A stretch of DNA of 64,000 nucleotides from Chitinophagales bacterium (lineage in GTDB: Bacteria; Bacteroidota; Bacteroidia; Chitinophagales; JADIYW01): positions 1,674,001-1,738,000 of the forward strand of contig JACJXT010000011.1 of assembly GCA_020636535.1 (NCBI GenBank), read 5' to 3'. Positions 1-8,229 of this stretch are shown piece after piece. A program made the translations under genes and the position numbers. The notes under the pieces are model-generated. The model did no database searches and was not told the DNA's origin. It saw nothing but the letters and a program-made list of their open reading frames with translations. Numbering within the stretch: position 1 is the first letter of the stretch; each line of letters opens with the position of its first letter.

Positions 1-32
1 AGAGATTGAGTAAAAAAAAATGTGTAATTAAA

Positions 33-255
33 TTAATAAATCTCTTGTATTTCTTCAAGTTCTTTTACAATTAATTCTAATGTTTCTTGAGAAAAACCAT
101 AATCACTAGTTTCTAGACTAAGTACTTCTTTCTTTTTATTTCTAATAATTAACTTCCAATTATTTAACCTTTTTCTAGATGGCTTTTTATTAAAACTGTA
201 AGTTAAATTTTCTAAAGGAATAGAAATAGCATTATTTTCTTTAAATATGGTAATG
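33..255 (-). pseudogene. 3' half of a membrane protein gene split by an IS element
   Basis: The frame stays open from inside the IS terminal repeat to a TAA at 33, but its first nine or so codons (256-284) are IS sequence, so the apparent ATG at 284 is probably accidental. The native part is soluble and basic in the middle (FNKKPSRKRLNNWKLIIRNK) with an acidic helical end (KELEEIQEIY). It reads as a beta-rich PH-like tail. The 1509-1811 fragment on the other side of the element, same strand, ends in a matching context (HYLTIFK versus QYITIFKENN), so the two are probably halves of one gene. The split is an inference; no intact relative is present here for comparison. Confidence 0.6.
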
Positions 256-274
256 TACTGAAAAATAGTTGGTG
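256..274 (+). repeat. Left terminal inverted repeat of the IS
   Basis: tactgaaaaatagttggtg, the exact reverse complement of 1490-1508. It defines the left end of the element. Confidence 0.85.
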
Positions 275-381
275 CATTTGACAAAAATAATGTTTAGCTT
301 TCTCCAGTTAATCTGAAGAGGATAAAAGCACTGGTGGAGACCAACTTTTTAGCAATAGGATTAATGTATATACAAAAAATG

Positions 382-403
382 GGTTGATAGATAACTATCA
401 ACC
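382..403. terminator. Hairpin terminator behind the transposase gene
   Basis: A perfect 9-bp stem (ggttgatag / ctatcaacc) with a 4-base loop, flanked by an A run on the left and a T run on the right. It lies 39 bases past the transposase stop, inside the IS, and could end transcription from either side. Confidence 0.6.
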
Positions 404-441
404 TTTTTCATTTTTTGGTATACTTGATGGCTAAAAAAACT

Positions 442-1416
442 CTATTTTTCATTAGATAAATACACATACCATTTGATGAAATTTATTCTATTTTTTAAAG
501 TCAAACCTCTGTGCAAATCAAGATGATTTTTTAGATGGCTAAAATAACCTTCAATTCCATTTGTTGTTCTTGGTATTTTTGGATTTTCTAAATAGTGAAA
601 CATATTAGGCAATGCTCTTTTTATTGAGAAGTAGGATCTTCTTAGTAGTTTATGAGTATACCAATACCTTCTAGTTTCTAAGTTAATAGTCTTTTCATTA
701 AGATAGTCTTTGTGTCTTTCATACCATAGCTTTAACTCTCTTGTCCACCATATTTTATCATTCTGTGTTTCTATTTTGAGTAATAGCAAAATATGTTTTC
801 TAAGTTCTTGTCCTGCTATGTGTTTAGGGTATTTAGTAAGCCATAGTAAGCACATTCGTTGAATATGTACCAAGCATCTTTGTATAACTATATTACTGTC
901 AGTATGTTTAATTGCTTTTAATATACTTTTAGCACCATCTGAGGTAATACTTTCTAATTTAATGCCTAAGTGTATTAAATTACTTAAATCTTCCTTAATC
1001 TCTTCAAAATGCTCTCCATCTGAAAAACGGATAAGTTGTGTATAGCCATCAAGATTATCTTGATAAGCTATTAAACAGAACTGTGCAAAATAAGTACCGT
1101 CCACTCTAAGATTAACTTGTTCTCTTTTTATGATTTTAACCGTGGGCGAACGCTCTAAAATTTTATAAAAGGTTCTTTGTAAGGTGTCTTTTGAATAACC
1201 ACTATCTCTACATAATGTGTTGTAGGTTTGTCTTTCTATTATCCATTTCTTGAACCATATGAATCGGTTCTTTATTTTTTGTTCTGGTCTATTCCTTGTG
1301 AATAATATGCCACAGTTTTTACACTTAAATCTTTGCTTGTTTTGTTGTTTGCCCCAGCATATTACATCTAAACTACTACAGCTCCAACATCGCTTTTTTT
1401 TGCCATTTTTTAACAA
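442..1416 (-). CDS. IS256/IS1249-like DDE transposase
   Basis: This 324-residue protein would catalyse excision and insertion of the surrounding element. The N-terminus is a zinc ribbon (CWSC at 10-13 and CKNCG near 32-36), followed by a short helical DNA-binding region. The core is a MULE/IS256-like catalytic domain: RVDGTYF supplies the first Asp, ITSDGAKS the second, and NGIEGYF near the C-terminus the Glu, with the CLVHIQRMC motif between. The start is a TTG at 1414-1416; there is no early ATG in frame, and an in-frame stop lies at 1441-1443. Length and motifs look complete. The IS1249-type subgroup is my best match by motif rather than by a search. Confidence 0.88.
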   Translation of the reverse strand: MLKNGKKKRCWSCSSLDVICWGKQQNKQRFKCKNCGILFTRNRPEQKIKNRFIWFKKWIIERQTYNTLCRDSGYSKDTLQRTFYKILERSPTVKIIKREQVNLRVDGTYFAQFCLIAYQDNLDGYTQLIRFSDGEHFEEIKEDLSNLIHLGIKLESITSDGAKSILKAIKHTDSNIVIQRCLVHIQRMCLLWLTKYPKHIAGQELRKHILLLLKIETQNDKIWWTRELKLWYERHKDYLNEKTINLETRRYWYTHKLLRRSYFSIKRALPNMFHYLENPKIPRTTNGIEGYFSHLKNHLDLHRGLTLKNRINFIKWYVYLSNEK

Positions 1417-1421
1417 AGAAA

Positions 1422-1451
1422 ATATTTTATGAAATACATTTCATAAAATAT
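1422..1451. other. Strong hairpin in front of the transposase start
   Basis: A perfect 13-bp inverted repeat (atattttatgaaa / tttcataaaatat) with a 4-base loop lies five bases upstream of the TTG start. In RNA entering from outside it could hide the start region or stall transcription, as hairpins near the 5' end of several IS transposase genes do. The function here is inferred. Confidence 0.6.
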
Positions 1452-1489
1452 CTAGTTTAACCTTTATTTATAGTACTCTTGATACAATA

Positions 1490-1508
1490 CACCAACTATT
1501 TTTCAGTA
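1490..1508 (-). repeat. Right terminal inverted repeat of the IS
   Basis: caccaactatttttcagta, the exact reverse complement of 256-274. It marks the right end of the element, directly beside the last codon of the truncated gene at 1509. Confidence 0.85.
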
Positions 1509-1811
1509 TTATGCCTTAAATATAGTAAGATAATGAATTATAAATAATTTCTTATTTAAGTCAATCTGTATTTGTTTATATATTTTAGAAAAAATAATTA
1601 TTACTATTCCAATAAAAAGAAAGATAACATCAAACAAGATTATAGCTTCATTCGAATAATTCTTATTTTTGCTACTATTTTTAAATAAAAAGCTACTTAC
1701 AAAAATTATACCTACAAAGTATAGAATTCGAGGCAAAAAGTTATATCGACTAATGTCATTATCCGAGTAATAGGTCTTGTTGGTTATCATACAATAAAAA
1801 TATAAAATCAC
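1509..1811 (-). pseudogene. 5' half of a two-helix membrane protein gene, cut by the IS
   Basis: The protein has two hydrophobic segments (ILYFVGIIFVSSFLF and AIILFDVIFLFIGIVIIIF) followed by DLNKKLFIIHYLTIFKA, then a TAA directly at the IS border. A membrane hairpin followed by the start of a beta-rich domain suggests a small membrane-anchored PH-like protein whose remainder is at 33-255. The frame overlaps the pyrD stop (GTGA at 1808-1811), which suggests translational coupling; an ATG at 1788-1790 is an alternative start. No family was recognised. It is probably non-functional because the distal domain is separated by the IS. Confidence 0.6.
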
Positions 1812-2845
1812 TTTTTCAACAGCTTATTTATTTTTTTTACTAAGCTTGGTCCTTCATAAATTAAACCAGTATATACTTGTACTAAGTCTGCACCAAATTG
1901 CATTTTTTCTTTAGCATTTTTAGCACTCATAATGCCACCAACGCCAATAATAGGAATCTCGTGGTTTTTATTTCTAAGATGTTCTATAACAAATGTAGCA
2001 CTATCTGTTAAAGGTTCACCACTTAAACCACCATTACCAATTTCATTTAACTCATCTTCATAAAGTGTAATACCATCTCTGCTAATTGTAGTATTCGTAG
2101 CAATAATACCAGATAGGTTTGTACTATCTACAATCTCTAAAATATCGTTGAGTTGTTCTTTACTTAAATCTGGTGCAATTTTCAGCAATATTGGTTTTGG
2201 TTTATCTTTATATTTATTCTGATTTTGCAAACTAAAGATAATGTCTTGCAATGGCTCTTTTTCTTGCAATGCTCTTAAATCTGGTGTGTTAGGCGAACTC
2301 ACATTCACTACAAAATAATCTGCCATATCATACAAATGATTAAAGCATTGGATATAGTCTTCTTTTGCAATTTCGTTTGGTGTAACTTTATTTTTTCCAA
2401 TATTTACACCAATAATTAAACTAGATTTTGGATGTTTGTTTCTATACTCTAAAATGTTGTTGCGTACCACTTCCATTCCAGCATTATTAAAACCCATTCT
2501 ATTAATAATAGCTCTATCTTGCTTTACTCTAAATAATCTTGGCTTCGGATTACCTTCTTGTGGCAAAGGCGTAACAGTACCTACTTCAATAAAACCAAAA
2601 CCTAAGCAAGATAATGCTTCAATGTATTCTGCATTTTTATCCAAACCAGCAGCTAAACCAACAGGATTTCTAAATTGAAGTCCAAAAAACTGTTTTTCTA
2701 GCTTCTTGTTCTTTACTGTATAAAATTGCTTGACCAACCAACCAAGAATAGGAATCTTTACTAAAATTTTTAAGCTTTTTAAAGTTGCATAGTGTGCTTC
2801 CTCTGGATCCATTAAAAACAGAAAAAACCTTAAAATCTTATACAT
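1808..2845 (-). CDS. pyrD: Dihydroorotate dehydrogenase (quinone), class 2
   Basis: It oxidises dihydroorotate to orotate in pyrimidine synthesis, using FMN and passing electrons to membrane quinone. The N-terminus has the amphipathic membrane-binding helices of class 2 enzymes (KILRFFLFLMDPEEAHY). FMN-site motifs are NPVGLAAGLDKN (60-71) and NRMGFNNAG (115-123). VNVSSPNTPDLR near 180-191 carries the catalytic Ser that separates class 2 from the Cys-type class 1. The end has GVGGI and the GADLVQVYTGLIYEGP phosphate-site segment. At 345 residues the length is normal. Its stop overlaps the start of the broken membrane-protein gene downstream. Confidence 0.97.
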   Translation of the reverse strand: MYKILRFFLFLMDPEEAHYATLKSLKILVKIPILGWLVKQFYTVKNKKLEKQFFGLQFRNPVGLAAGLDKNAEYIEALSCLGFGFIEVGTVTPLPQEGNPKPRLFRVKQDRAIINRMGFNNAGMEVVRNNILEYRNKHPKSSLIIGVNIGKNKVTPNEIAKEDYIQCFNHLYDMADYFVVNVSSPNTPDLRALQEKEPLQDIIFSLQNQNKYKDKPKPILLKIAPDLSKEQLNDILEIVDSTNLSGIIATNTTISRDGITLYEDELNEIGNGGLSGEPLTDSATFVIEHLRNKNHEIPIIGVGGIMSAKNAKEKMQFGADLVQVYTGLIYEGPSLVKKINKLLKK

Positions 2846-2964
2846 GTTGGCAAATTTACAATTTTAACAGAATTTTTATTCCACAAACTTATAAACTACC
2901 TTAGAATAAAATGAACAATTTATCTGCAAATACTTTTTTAGAGTCCTAATATCTTTAATATTAT

Positions 2965-2996
2965 TTCTGCGAATATCAGCGACATCTGCGGGAAAT
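2965..2996 (+). repeat. ATCTGCG-type intergenic repeat
   Basis: The segment tctgcgaatatcagcgacat followed by ctgcgggaaa contains three degenerate copies of an A-T-C-(T/A)-GCG unit and is richer in GC than its surroundings. Similar ATCTGCG/ATCAGCG strings occur between genes in many Bacteroidota; I know the pattern but have not searched it. It lies between pyrD and rarA. Confidence 0.4.
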
Positions 2997-3053
2997 TATT
3001 TCAAAATAAATGTCTAATGTGTAATTTAAAAAATATTATCACTAATTTCAAGC

Positions 3054-4307
3054 ATGCAAATTCCTTTAGCAGAAAGAGTACGACCAACCAACATCAATCA
3101 AGTAAAAGGACAAGACCATTTGTTGGCAAAAGGTAAGCCATTATTCAATATGGTAGCTAATAAACATTTGCAATCGATGATTTTTTGGGGACCACCTGGC
3201 GTTGGAAAAACTACGCTAGCATATTTACTAGCACAACAAGCCAATTTGCCTTACGAGCAGTTAAGTGCTATTGCTGCCGGCGTGAAAGATTTAAGACAAA
3301 TTATAGACAAAGCACAACAAAATGGTACTATTGTTTTATTTATTGATGAAATTCATCGATTTAATAAATCGCAGCAAGATGCTTTATTAGGAGCTGTTGA
3401 AAAAGGGTTAATTATCTTAATTGGTGCTACTACAGAAAATCCATCTTTTGAAGTCAATAGTGCTTTATTATCAAGATGTTTGGTATTTACCTTGAAAGCT
3501 TTAGATAAAGCTGATTTAATTGATATTGTACAAAATGCATTGCAACAAGATGAGTTATTAAAATCAAAAAATATTACAATTGCTGAGTACGATGCTTTGT
3601 TGTATTTTAGTGGAGGCGATGCAAGAAAACTCTTAAATATACTTGATTTAGTACTTGAACAATCGATAGATAAAGATTTAATTACCAATGATATAGTAGA
3701 GGAAATTATACAGCAAAATATTGCACGATACGACAAAAGTGGTGAGCAACATTACGATATTATTTCGGCATTTATAAAATCGATGAGAGGTAGCGACCCA
3801 AATGCTGCGATATATTGGTTGGCAAGAATGATTGTTGGTGGTGAAGATCCAAAATTTATTGCTAGAAGAATGCTCATCTTTGCATCAGAAGATATTGGTA
3901 ATGCCAATCCTAATGCTTTGTTATTAGCAGAAGCTTGTTTTAGTGCTGTAGAAAAAGTAGGTTATCCTGAGTGTAGAATTATTTTATCGCAGACAGTCAT
4001 TTACTTAGCTACTTCTGTTAAAAGTAATGCTTCATATATTGCTATTAATGATGCTATTGATTTAGCAAAGAAAACACAACATTTAAGTGTGCCTTTAAGC
4101 ATTAGAAATGCACCAACACAACTCATGAAAAATTTGAATTACGGAAAAGACTACAAGTATGCACATCAATTCGAAAACAATTTTGTAGATATGGAGTTTC
4201 TACCAGATGAAATTGTAGGAACTACACTATACCAACCAGGAAAAAATCCAAAAGAAATGGCATTACTAGAATTTTTAAAACAACGCTGGAAAAAATACAA
4301 GTACTAA
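3054..4307 (+). CDS. rarA: Replication-associated recombination protein A (AAA+ ATPase)
   Basis: RarA/MgsA is a cytoplasmic clamp-loader-like ATPase that acts at stalled replication forks. The order is N-terminal AAA+ domain with Walker A GPPGVGKTT (46-54), Walker B LFIDEIHRF (95-103) and the sensor-1 segment GATTENPSFEVN, then the arginine-finger region (LLSRC). The C-terminal MgsA oligomerisation region contains GSDPNAAIYWLARM and EDIGNANPNAL, both typical of the family. At 417 residues the length is normal. Its TAA shares one base with the kdsA ATG, so the two genes are co-transcribed and probably translationally coupled. Confidence 0.96.
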   Translation: MQIPLAERVRPTNINQVKGQDHLLAKGKPLFNMVANKHLQSMIFWGPPGVGKTTLAYLLAQQANLPYEQLSAIAAGVKDLRQIIDKAQQNGTIVLFIDEIHRFNKSQQDALLGAVEKGLIILIGATTENPSFEVNSALLSRCLVFTLKALDKADLIDIVQNALQQDELLKSKNITIAEYDALLYFSGGDARKLLNILDLVLEQSIDKDLITNDIVEEIIQQNIARYDKSGEQHYDIISAFIKSMRGSDPNAAIYWLARMIVGGEDPKFIARRMLIFASEDIGNANPNALLLAEACFSAVEKVGYPECRIILSQTVIYLATSVKSNASYIAINDAIDLAKKTQHLSVPLSIRNAPTQLMKNLNYGKDYKYAHQFENNFVDMEFLPDEIVGTTLYQPGKNPKEMALLEFLKQRWKKYKY

Positions 4308-5101
4308 TGAACTATAATCAACTGAAAAATACACCTTTATTTTTAATTGCTGGACCATGTGTCATTGAGTCAGAAATGATAACCAATACCATTGCCGAAA
4401 CATTAGTGAATATAACAGATGAATTAGAAATTCCTTTTATTTTTAAAGCATCATTTAAGAAAGCTAACAGAACAAATATTAGTAGTTTTACTTCAATTGG
4501 AATAACTGAATCTATTGATATTCTTCGTAATATCAAAAAAAAATACAATTGCAGCATTTTAACAGATGTACATAGTATAGAAGATATTGCTTTAGTTGCA
4601 GACTTTGTAGATATTATTCAAATTCCTGCTTTTTTATGCAGACAAACCGATTTAATTCTAGCAGCTGCCGCTACTAATAAAATAGTAAATATTAAAAAAG
4701 GTCAGTTTGCAGATATGGACATGATGGCAAAAGCAATTGCAAAAGTACAAAGTGTTGGTAATAATCAAGTAATGTTAACAGAAAGAGGTTCGTTTTTTGG
4801 TTATCATGATTTGGTAGTCGATTTTAGAAACATTGTAAAAATGACTGCTTTAGATTGTATTCCAATTATAGATGCAACACATAGCGTTCAACAACCTAAT
4901 GCTAATTTAGGAAGCAGTGGTGGCAATCCAAAATACGTTGATATGATTGCTAAATGTGGAATTATTGCTGGAGCCAATGGTGTTTTTATAGAAACACATC
5001 CCAATCCAAGCGAAGCACTATCAGATGCTGGTTCTATGTTGCCACTCAATGAAATGAGCAATTTATTGATTGACTTAAAGCATGTGTCTGCTATTCAATA
5101 A
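4307..5101 (+). CDS. kdsA: 3-deoxy-8-phosphooctulonate synthase, metal-dependent type
   Basis: It condenses arabinose 5-phosphate with phosphoenolpyruvate to make KDO 8-phosphate, the precursor of the inner-core sugar of lipopolysaccharide. Motifs seen are AGPCVIES (15-22), the substrate loop ASFKKANRTNISSF, QIPAFLCRQTDLI, the LTERGSFFGYHDLVVDFRN block, DATHSVQQPN and ETHPNP. Cys18 in AGPCVIES is the metal ligand of the metallo class; the metal-independent E. coli type has Asn there. At 264 residues it is complete. It starts inside the rarA stop (TAATG), and a strong terminator follows 28 bases after its stop. Confidence 0.97.
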   Translation: MNYNQLKNTPLFLIAGPCVIESEMITNTIAETLVNITDELEIPFIFKASFKKANRTNISSFTSIGITESIDILRNIKKKYNCSILTDVHSIEDIALVADFVDIIQIPAFLCRQTDLILAAAATNKIVNIKKGQFADMDMMAKAIAKVQSVGNNQVMLTERGSFFGYHDLVVDFRNIVKMTALDCIPIIDATHSVQQPNANLGSSGGNPKYVDMIAKCGIIAGANGVFIETHPNPSEALSDAGSMLPLNEMSNLLIDLKHVSAIQ

Positions 5102-5129
5102 AATACCAATTTCTATTTGACATAAATAA

Positions 5130-5157
5130 AAAGTCCTTTACAATTGTAAAGGACTTT
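5130..5157. terminator. Bidirectional terminator between kdsA and the acyl-CoA dehydrogenase gene
   Basis: A perfect 12-bp stem (aaagtcctttac / gtaaaggacttt) around an aatt loop, ending in T on both strands. The two flanking genes converge on it. Confidence 0.9.
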
Positions 5158-5181
5158 TGTTGTAATGATTGATATTTTATA

Positions 5182-6957
5182 TTACAGATTGTATTTTCCT
5201 GCGTCTAATATCTTTTTAGCAATTCTTCTTCTTGCTTCTTTTACATTAACCGTTTCGTACTTCGTAAATCGTTTTAAACCCATTAACATAATTCTTAACT
5301 CATCTCCTTCTGCAAATGACATTAAAGCATCTCGTCCTGCTTTATTAATTCTTTGCATTGCATCACTAAAATATGTTTTTAAAATATCTTTATAAATATC
5401 ATCTTTCTTTTCTCCTTTTTCAAATATTTTTTGAACTCTCATTAATAAAGATTCTAGTACATAAACTTCAATCAACATATCAGCTGCATTCATAATGATT
5501 TCTTGCTCGTCTTTTAATTTTTGCATTAATTTTTGAGCTGCACCACCACCAACTAATAAGAATGCTTTCTTAGCATTTTCTAATGCTTTTACTTCTGCAC
5601 CAAATTCGCTATCGGTATCATCATCAAAGTTTGGAACTGACATTAATTCTTTTTGTAAAGCCATTCCTGGTGTCATTAAATCTAATTTTCCAGAGAATGC
5701 TTTTTTAAATAACATATCTATAGATAACAAACGATTGATTTCATTCGTACCTTCATAAATTCTGGCAATTCTAGAATCTCTATAAGCTCTTGGAGCAGCA
5801 GTTTCTTCAGAATATCCCATTCCTCCATGAATTTGTACATTCTCATCAACAATATAGTCTAACACTTCAGAACCAAATACTTTAACAATAGCACATTCTA
5901 TAGCAAATTCTTCAGCAGCACCCAATAAAGATTCATCAAATGTTTTACCTGCTTTTTTAAGAATGTCTTCAGTAATTTCGATGTCTTTAGCACATCTATA
6001 AGTAGATACTTCTAAAGCAAATATTTGAATTGCCATTTCTGCAATTTTATGTTGTATAGCTCCGAAATTAGCAATAGCAGTACCAAATTGTTGTCTTTCT
6101 AGAGCATATTGTACAGCCAAACTAAATGCTTGTCTAGCACCACCTAAAGCAGTAGCACCTAATTTATATCTACCAATATTTAAAATGTTGAAAGCAATTT
6201 TATGACCTTTGCCTCTTTCGCCCAACATATTTTCTACAGGAATTCTACAATTCTCAAAAAATACCTGTCTAGTAGAAGAACCTTTGATACCCATTTTATC
6301 TTCTTCAGCACCTAAACTTAAGCCAGGAGTACCTTTTTCTACTAAGAATCCAGTAAACTCTTTGCCATCAATTTTAGCAAAAACAGTAAATAAATCTGCA
6401 AAACCAGCATTGGTAATCCACATTTTACTACCATTTAAAATCCACTCTTTGCCATCTTCACTAAGTGTAGCCGTTGTTTTAGCACCTAATGCATCAGAAC
6501 CAGCACTTGGTTCAGTTAGACAATAAGAGGCAGCCCACTCTCCAGAACCCAATTTTGGTAAGTATTTTTGTTTTTGTTCTTCCGTACCAAAGTAAAGCGT
6601 AGGCAAAGTACCAATACCAATGTGTGCAATAGTCGTAGTAGCAAAAGAACCTGTTCTTCCATATTCTTCAGCAATAATACAACCAGTAATTACATCTTGT
6701 TCCATACCACCGTAAGCTTCTGGAATTGCAGTACTTAATAAACCTAATTCACCAGCTTTTTCTAGCAAATTTTTAGATAAGCCTTCTTCTTGTTTTTCAA
6801 TTTCTTTCCATTTCGGAAAAACTTCTTTTTCAACAAAATCGCTCGCCATTTGACGCACCATTAATTGCTCTTCTGTGTAATCTTCTGGTGTAAATACCAT
6901 CTCTGGTGTAGAAGTTTTGATGATAAACTCGCCACCTTTTAAAACATTTTCACTCAT
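5182..6957 (-). CDS. Acyl-CoA dehydrogenase
   Basis: This FAD enzyme introduces the trans-2 double bond in the first step of fatty-acid beta-oxidation. The N-terminal helical domain includes FVEKEVFPKW and PEAYGG. The middle beta domain has CLTEPSAGSDA and KMWITNAG, the flavin-contact motifs. The C-terminal helical domain contains QFG, QIHGGMGYSEE and YEGTNEINR, whose first Glu is the usual catalytic base. An extra C-terminal region of about 170 residues (591 in total versus about 380 for short-chain enzymes) makes it VLCAD-like. It is the last gene of the operon with thiolase and the bifunctional enzyme, 29 bases after the thiolase stop. Chain-length preference cannot be read from sequence. 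Confidence 0.94.
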   Translation of the reverse strand: MSENVLKGGEFIIKTSTPEMVFTPEDYTEEQLMVRQMASDFVEKEVFPKWKEIEKQEEGLSKNLLEKAGELGLLSTAIPEAYGGMEQDVITGCIIAEEYGRTGSFATTTIAHIGIGTLPTLYFGTEEQKQKYLPKLGSGEWAASYCLTEPSAGSDALGAKTTATLSEDGKEWILNGSKMWITNAGFADLFTVFAKIDGKEFTGFLVEKGTPGLSLGAEEDKMGIKGSSTRQVFFENCRIPVENMLGERGKGHKIAFNILNIGRYKLGATALGGARQAFSLAVQYALERQQFGTAIANFGAIQHKIAEMAIQIFALEVSTYRCAKDIEITEDILKKAGKTFDESLLGAAEEFAIECAIVKVFGSEVLDYIVDENVQIHGGMGYSEETAAPRAYRDSRIARIYEGTNEINRLLSIDMLFKKAFSGKLDLMTPGMALQKELMSVPNFDDDTDSEFGAEVKALENAKKAFLLVGGGAAQKLMQKLKDEQEIIMNAADMLIEVYVLESLLMRVQKIFEKGEKKDDIYKDILKTYFSDAMQRINKAGRDALMSFAEGDELRIMLMGLKRFTKYETVNVKEARRRIAKKILDAGKYNL

Positions 6958-6986
6958 TTTATTAATTTAAATATTTGTTTATTATT

Positions 6987-8165
6987 TTAAAATCTTTCAA
7001 AAATACCAGCAATACCTTGTCCTCCACCAATACAAGCTGATACCATTCCGTATTTTTGGTTTTGTCTTTTCATTTCGTTTAATAATTGAATAGACAATTT
7101 AGCACCAGAACAACCTAGTGGATGTCCTAATGCAATAGCACCACCATTTAAGTTGATGATGTTTGGATTTAATCCTGCTTCTTGAATTACTGCTAACGAT
7201 TGTGCTGCAAATGCTTCGTTTAATTCAATTTGCTGAATATCATCTAATTTCAAATTGGCTTGCTTTAATGCTTGTGGAATAGCCACTACTGGTCCAATTC
7301 CCATAATGCTTGGTTCGCAACCAACAACAGCACTCGTTACTAATCTTGCTATTGGTTGAAGATTCAACTCTTTCACCATATCTTCAGACATTACCATAAC
7401 AAAAGCTGCACCATCAGAAGTTTGTGATGAATTACCTGCTGTTACAGAACCACCATTAGCAAAAACTGGTCGCAATTTTCCTAGACCTTCTACAGAAGTA
7501 TCTGCTCTTGGTCCTTCATCTGTTTCTACTGTGTATGATTTTTTCTTTCTTTTGTTATTGGCATCAACAAAAATTTCTTCTACTGTAACTGGCACAATTT
7601 CATCTTTAAATTTACCTTCAGCAATTGCTTTCATTGCTTTTTGATGAGAATTATAAGAAAATTCATCTTGAGCTAAACGAGAAATATTGTATTTCTGTGC
7701 AACTGCTTCTGCTGTTAATCCCATTGAAGAGTAATAATCTGGATTTGCATTGGCAATTTCATAATTCAATACGGTTCTCCAGCCTGTCATTGGTAATAAC
7801 GACATTGATTCTACACCACCAGCAATAATACATTGAGCCATTCCAGCTCTAATTTTTGCTGTTGCCATAGCAATGGTTTCTAAACCAGATGCACAGTAAC
7901 GATTGACGGTAACACCACCAACATTTTTAGGTAGTCCTGCACGAAGTACAATCATTCTACCAATTTGCATACCTTGTTCAGCTTCAGGTATGGCATTTCC
8001 ACAAATTAAGTCATCTACACGAGATGCATCGAAATTTGGAATTGAGGCTACAAGATGTTTTACTACATCTGCAGCTAAATCATCAGGACGATAAAAGCGA
8101 AAGCCACCTTTTTTGGCTTTTCCAATTGCTGATCTGTATCCTGCTACTATATATGCTTCTTTCAT
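6987..8165 (-). CDS. fadA: Acetyl-CoA acyltransferase (thiolase)
   Basis: It cleaves 3-ketoacyl-CoA with CoA to give acetyl-CoA and a shortened acyl-CoA, the last step of beta-oxidation. The nucleophilic Cys91 is in NRYCASGLE. The second half has NEAFAAQ, GGAIALGHPLGCSG with the catalytic His, and SACIGGGQG with the second catalytic Cys. At 392 residues it is a complete thiolase. Its operon position between an acyl-CoA dehydrogenase and a hydroxyacyl-CoA dehydrogenase/hydratase favours a degradative role over acetoacetyl-CoA synthesis. The gene symbol is by role; the paralogue type is not proven. Confidence 0.93.
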   Translation of the reverse strand: MKEAYIVAGYRSAIGKAKKGGFRFYRPDDLAADVVKHLVASIPNFDASRVDDLICGNAIPEAEQGMQIGRMIVLRAGLPKNVGGVTVNRYCASGLETIAMATAKIRAGMAQCIIAGGVESMSLLPMTGWRTVLNYEIANANPDYYSSMGLTAEAVAQKYNISRLAQDEFSYNSHQKAMKAIAEGKFKDEIVPVTVEEIFVDANNKRKKKSYTVETDEGPRADTSVEGLGKLRPVFANGGSVTAGNSSQTSDGAAFVMVMSEDMVKELNLQPIARLVTSAVVGCEPSIMGIGPVVAIPQALKQANLKLDDIQQIELNEAFAAQSLAVIQEAGLNPNIINLNGGAIALGHPLGCSGAKLSIQLLNEMKRQNQKYGMVSACIGGGQGIAGIFERF

Positions 8166-8170
8166 TTTTT

Positions 8171-8216
8171 ATTTAGATTTTAGATTTTTAGATTATAGAA
8201 CCAAGACTTTTAGCTT
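8171..8216 (+). repeat. Degenerate TTAGATT/CAAGA repeat, copy 1
   Basis: This segment repeats the word TTAGATTT three times and then has the core attatagaaccaagacttt. Relatives occur at 8584-8617 (inverted), 11757-11792 and 40621-40660. Together with the 8584 copy it flanks the four-helix-bundle gene. It is visible by eye only; no consensus was computed. Confidence 0.5.
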
Positions 8217-8229
8217 TGTTCTATTGATA

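Larger units (their letters stand above)
256..1508 (-). mobile_element. Complete IS256/IS1249-like insertion sequence, 1253 bp
   Basis: The element is bounded by a perfect 19-bp terminal inverted repeat (256-274 and 1490-1508), with similarity continuing inward for four more bases with one mismatch. It carries one transposase gene on the minus strand, a hairpin terminator candidate downstream of it, and a strong hairpin directly upstream of its start. No clean target-site duplication is visible: the outer flanks taatg and ttatg differ at one base. The element lies inside a reading frame, so it is an insertion into a gene. All parts look intact, so it may still be mobile. The family assignment is from the transposase protein. 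Confidence 0.85.

Noticed and set aside
415..1495. Inner inverted similarity (ttggtatacttgat versus ttggtgtattgtat) as the IS ends
   Set aside because: It matches at only 10 of 14 bases, while 256-274 and 1490-1508 are a perfect 19-bp pair that also explains the broken flanking gene.
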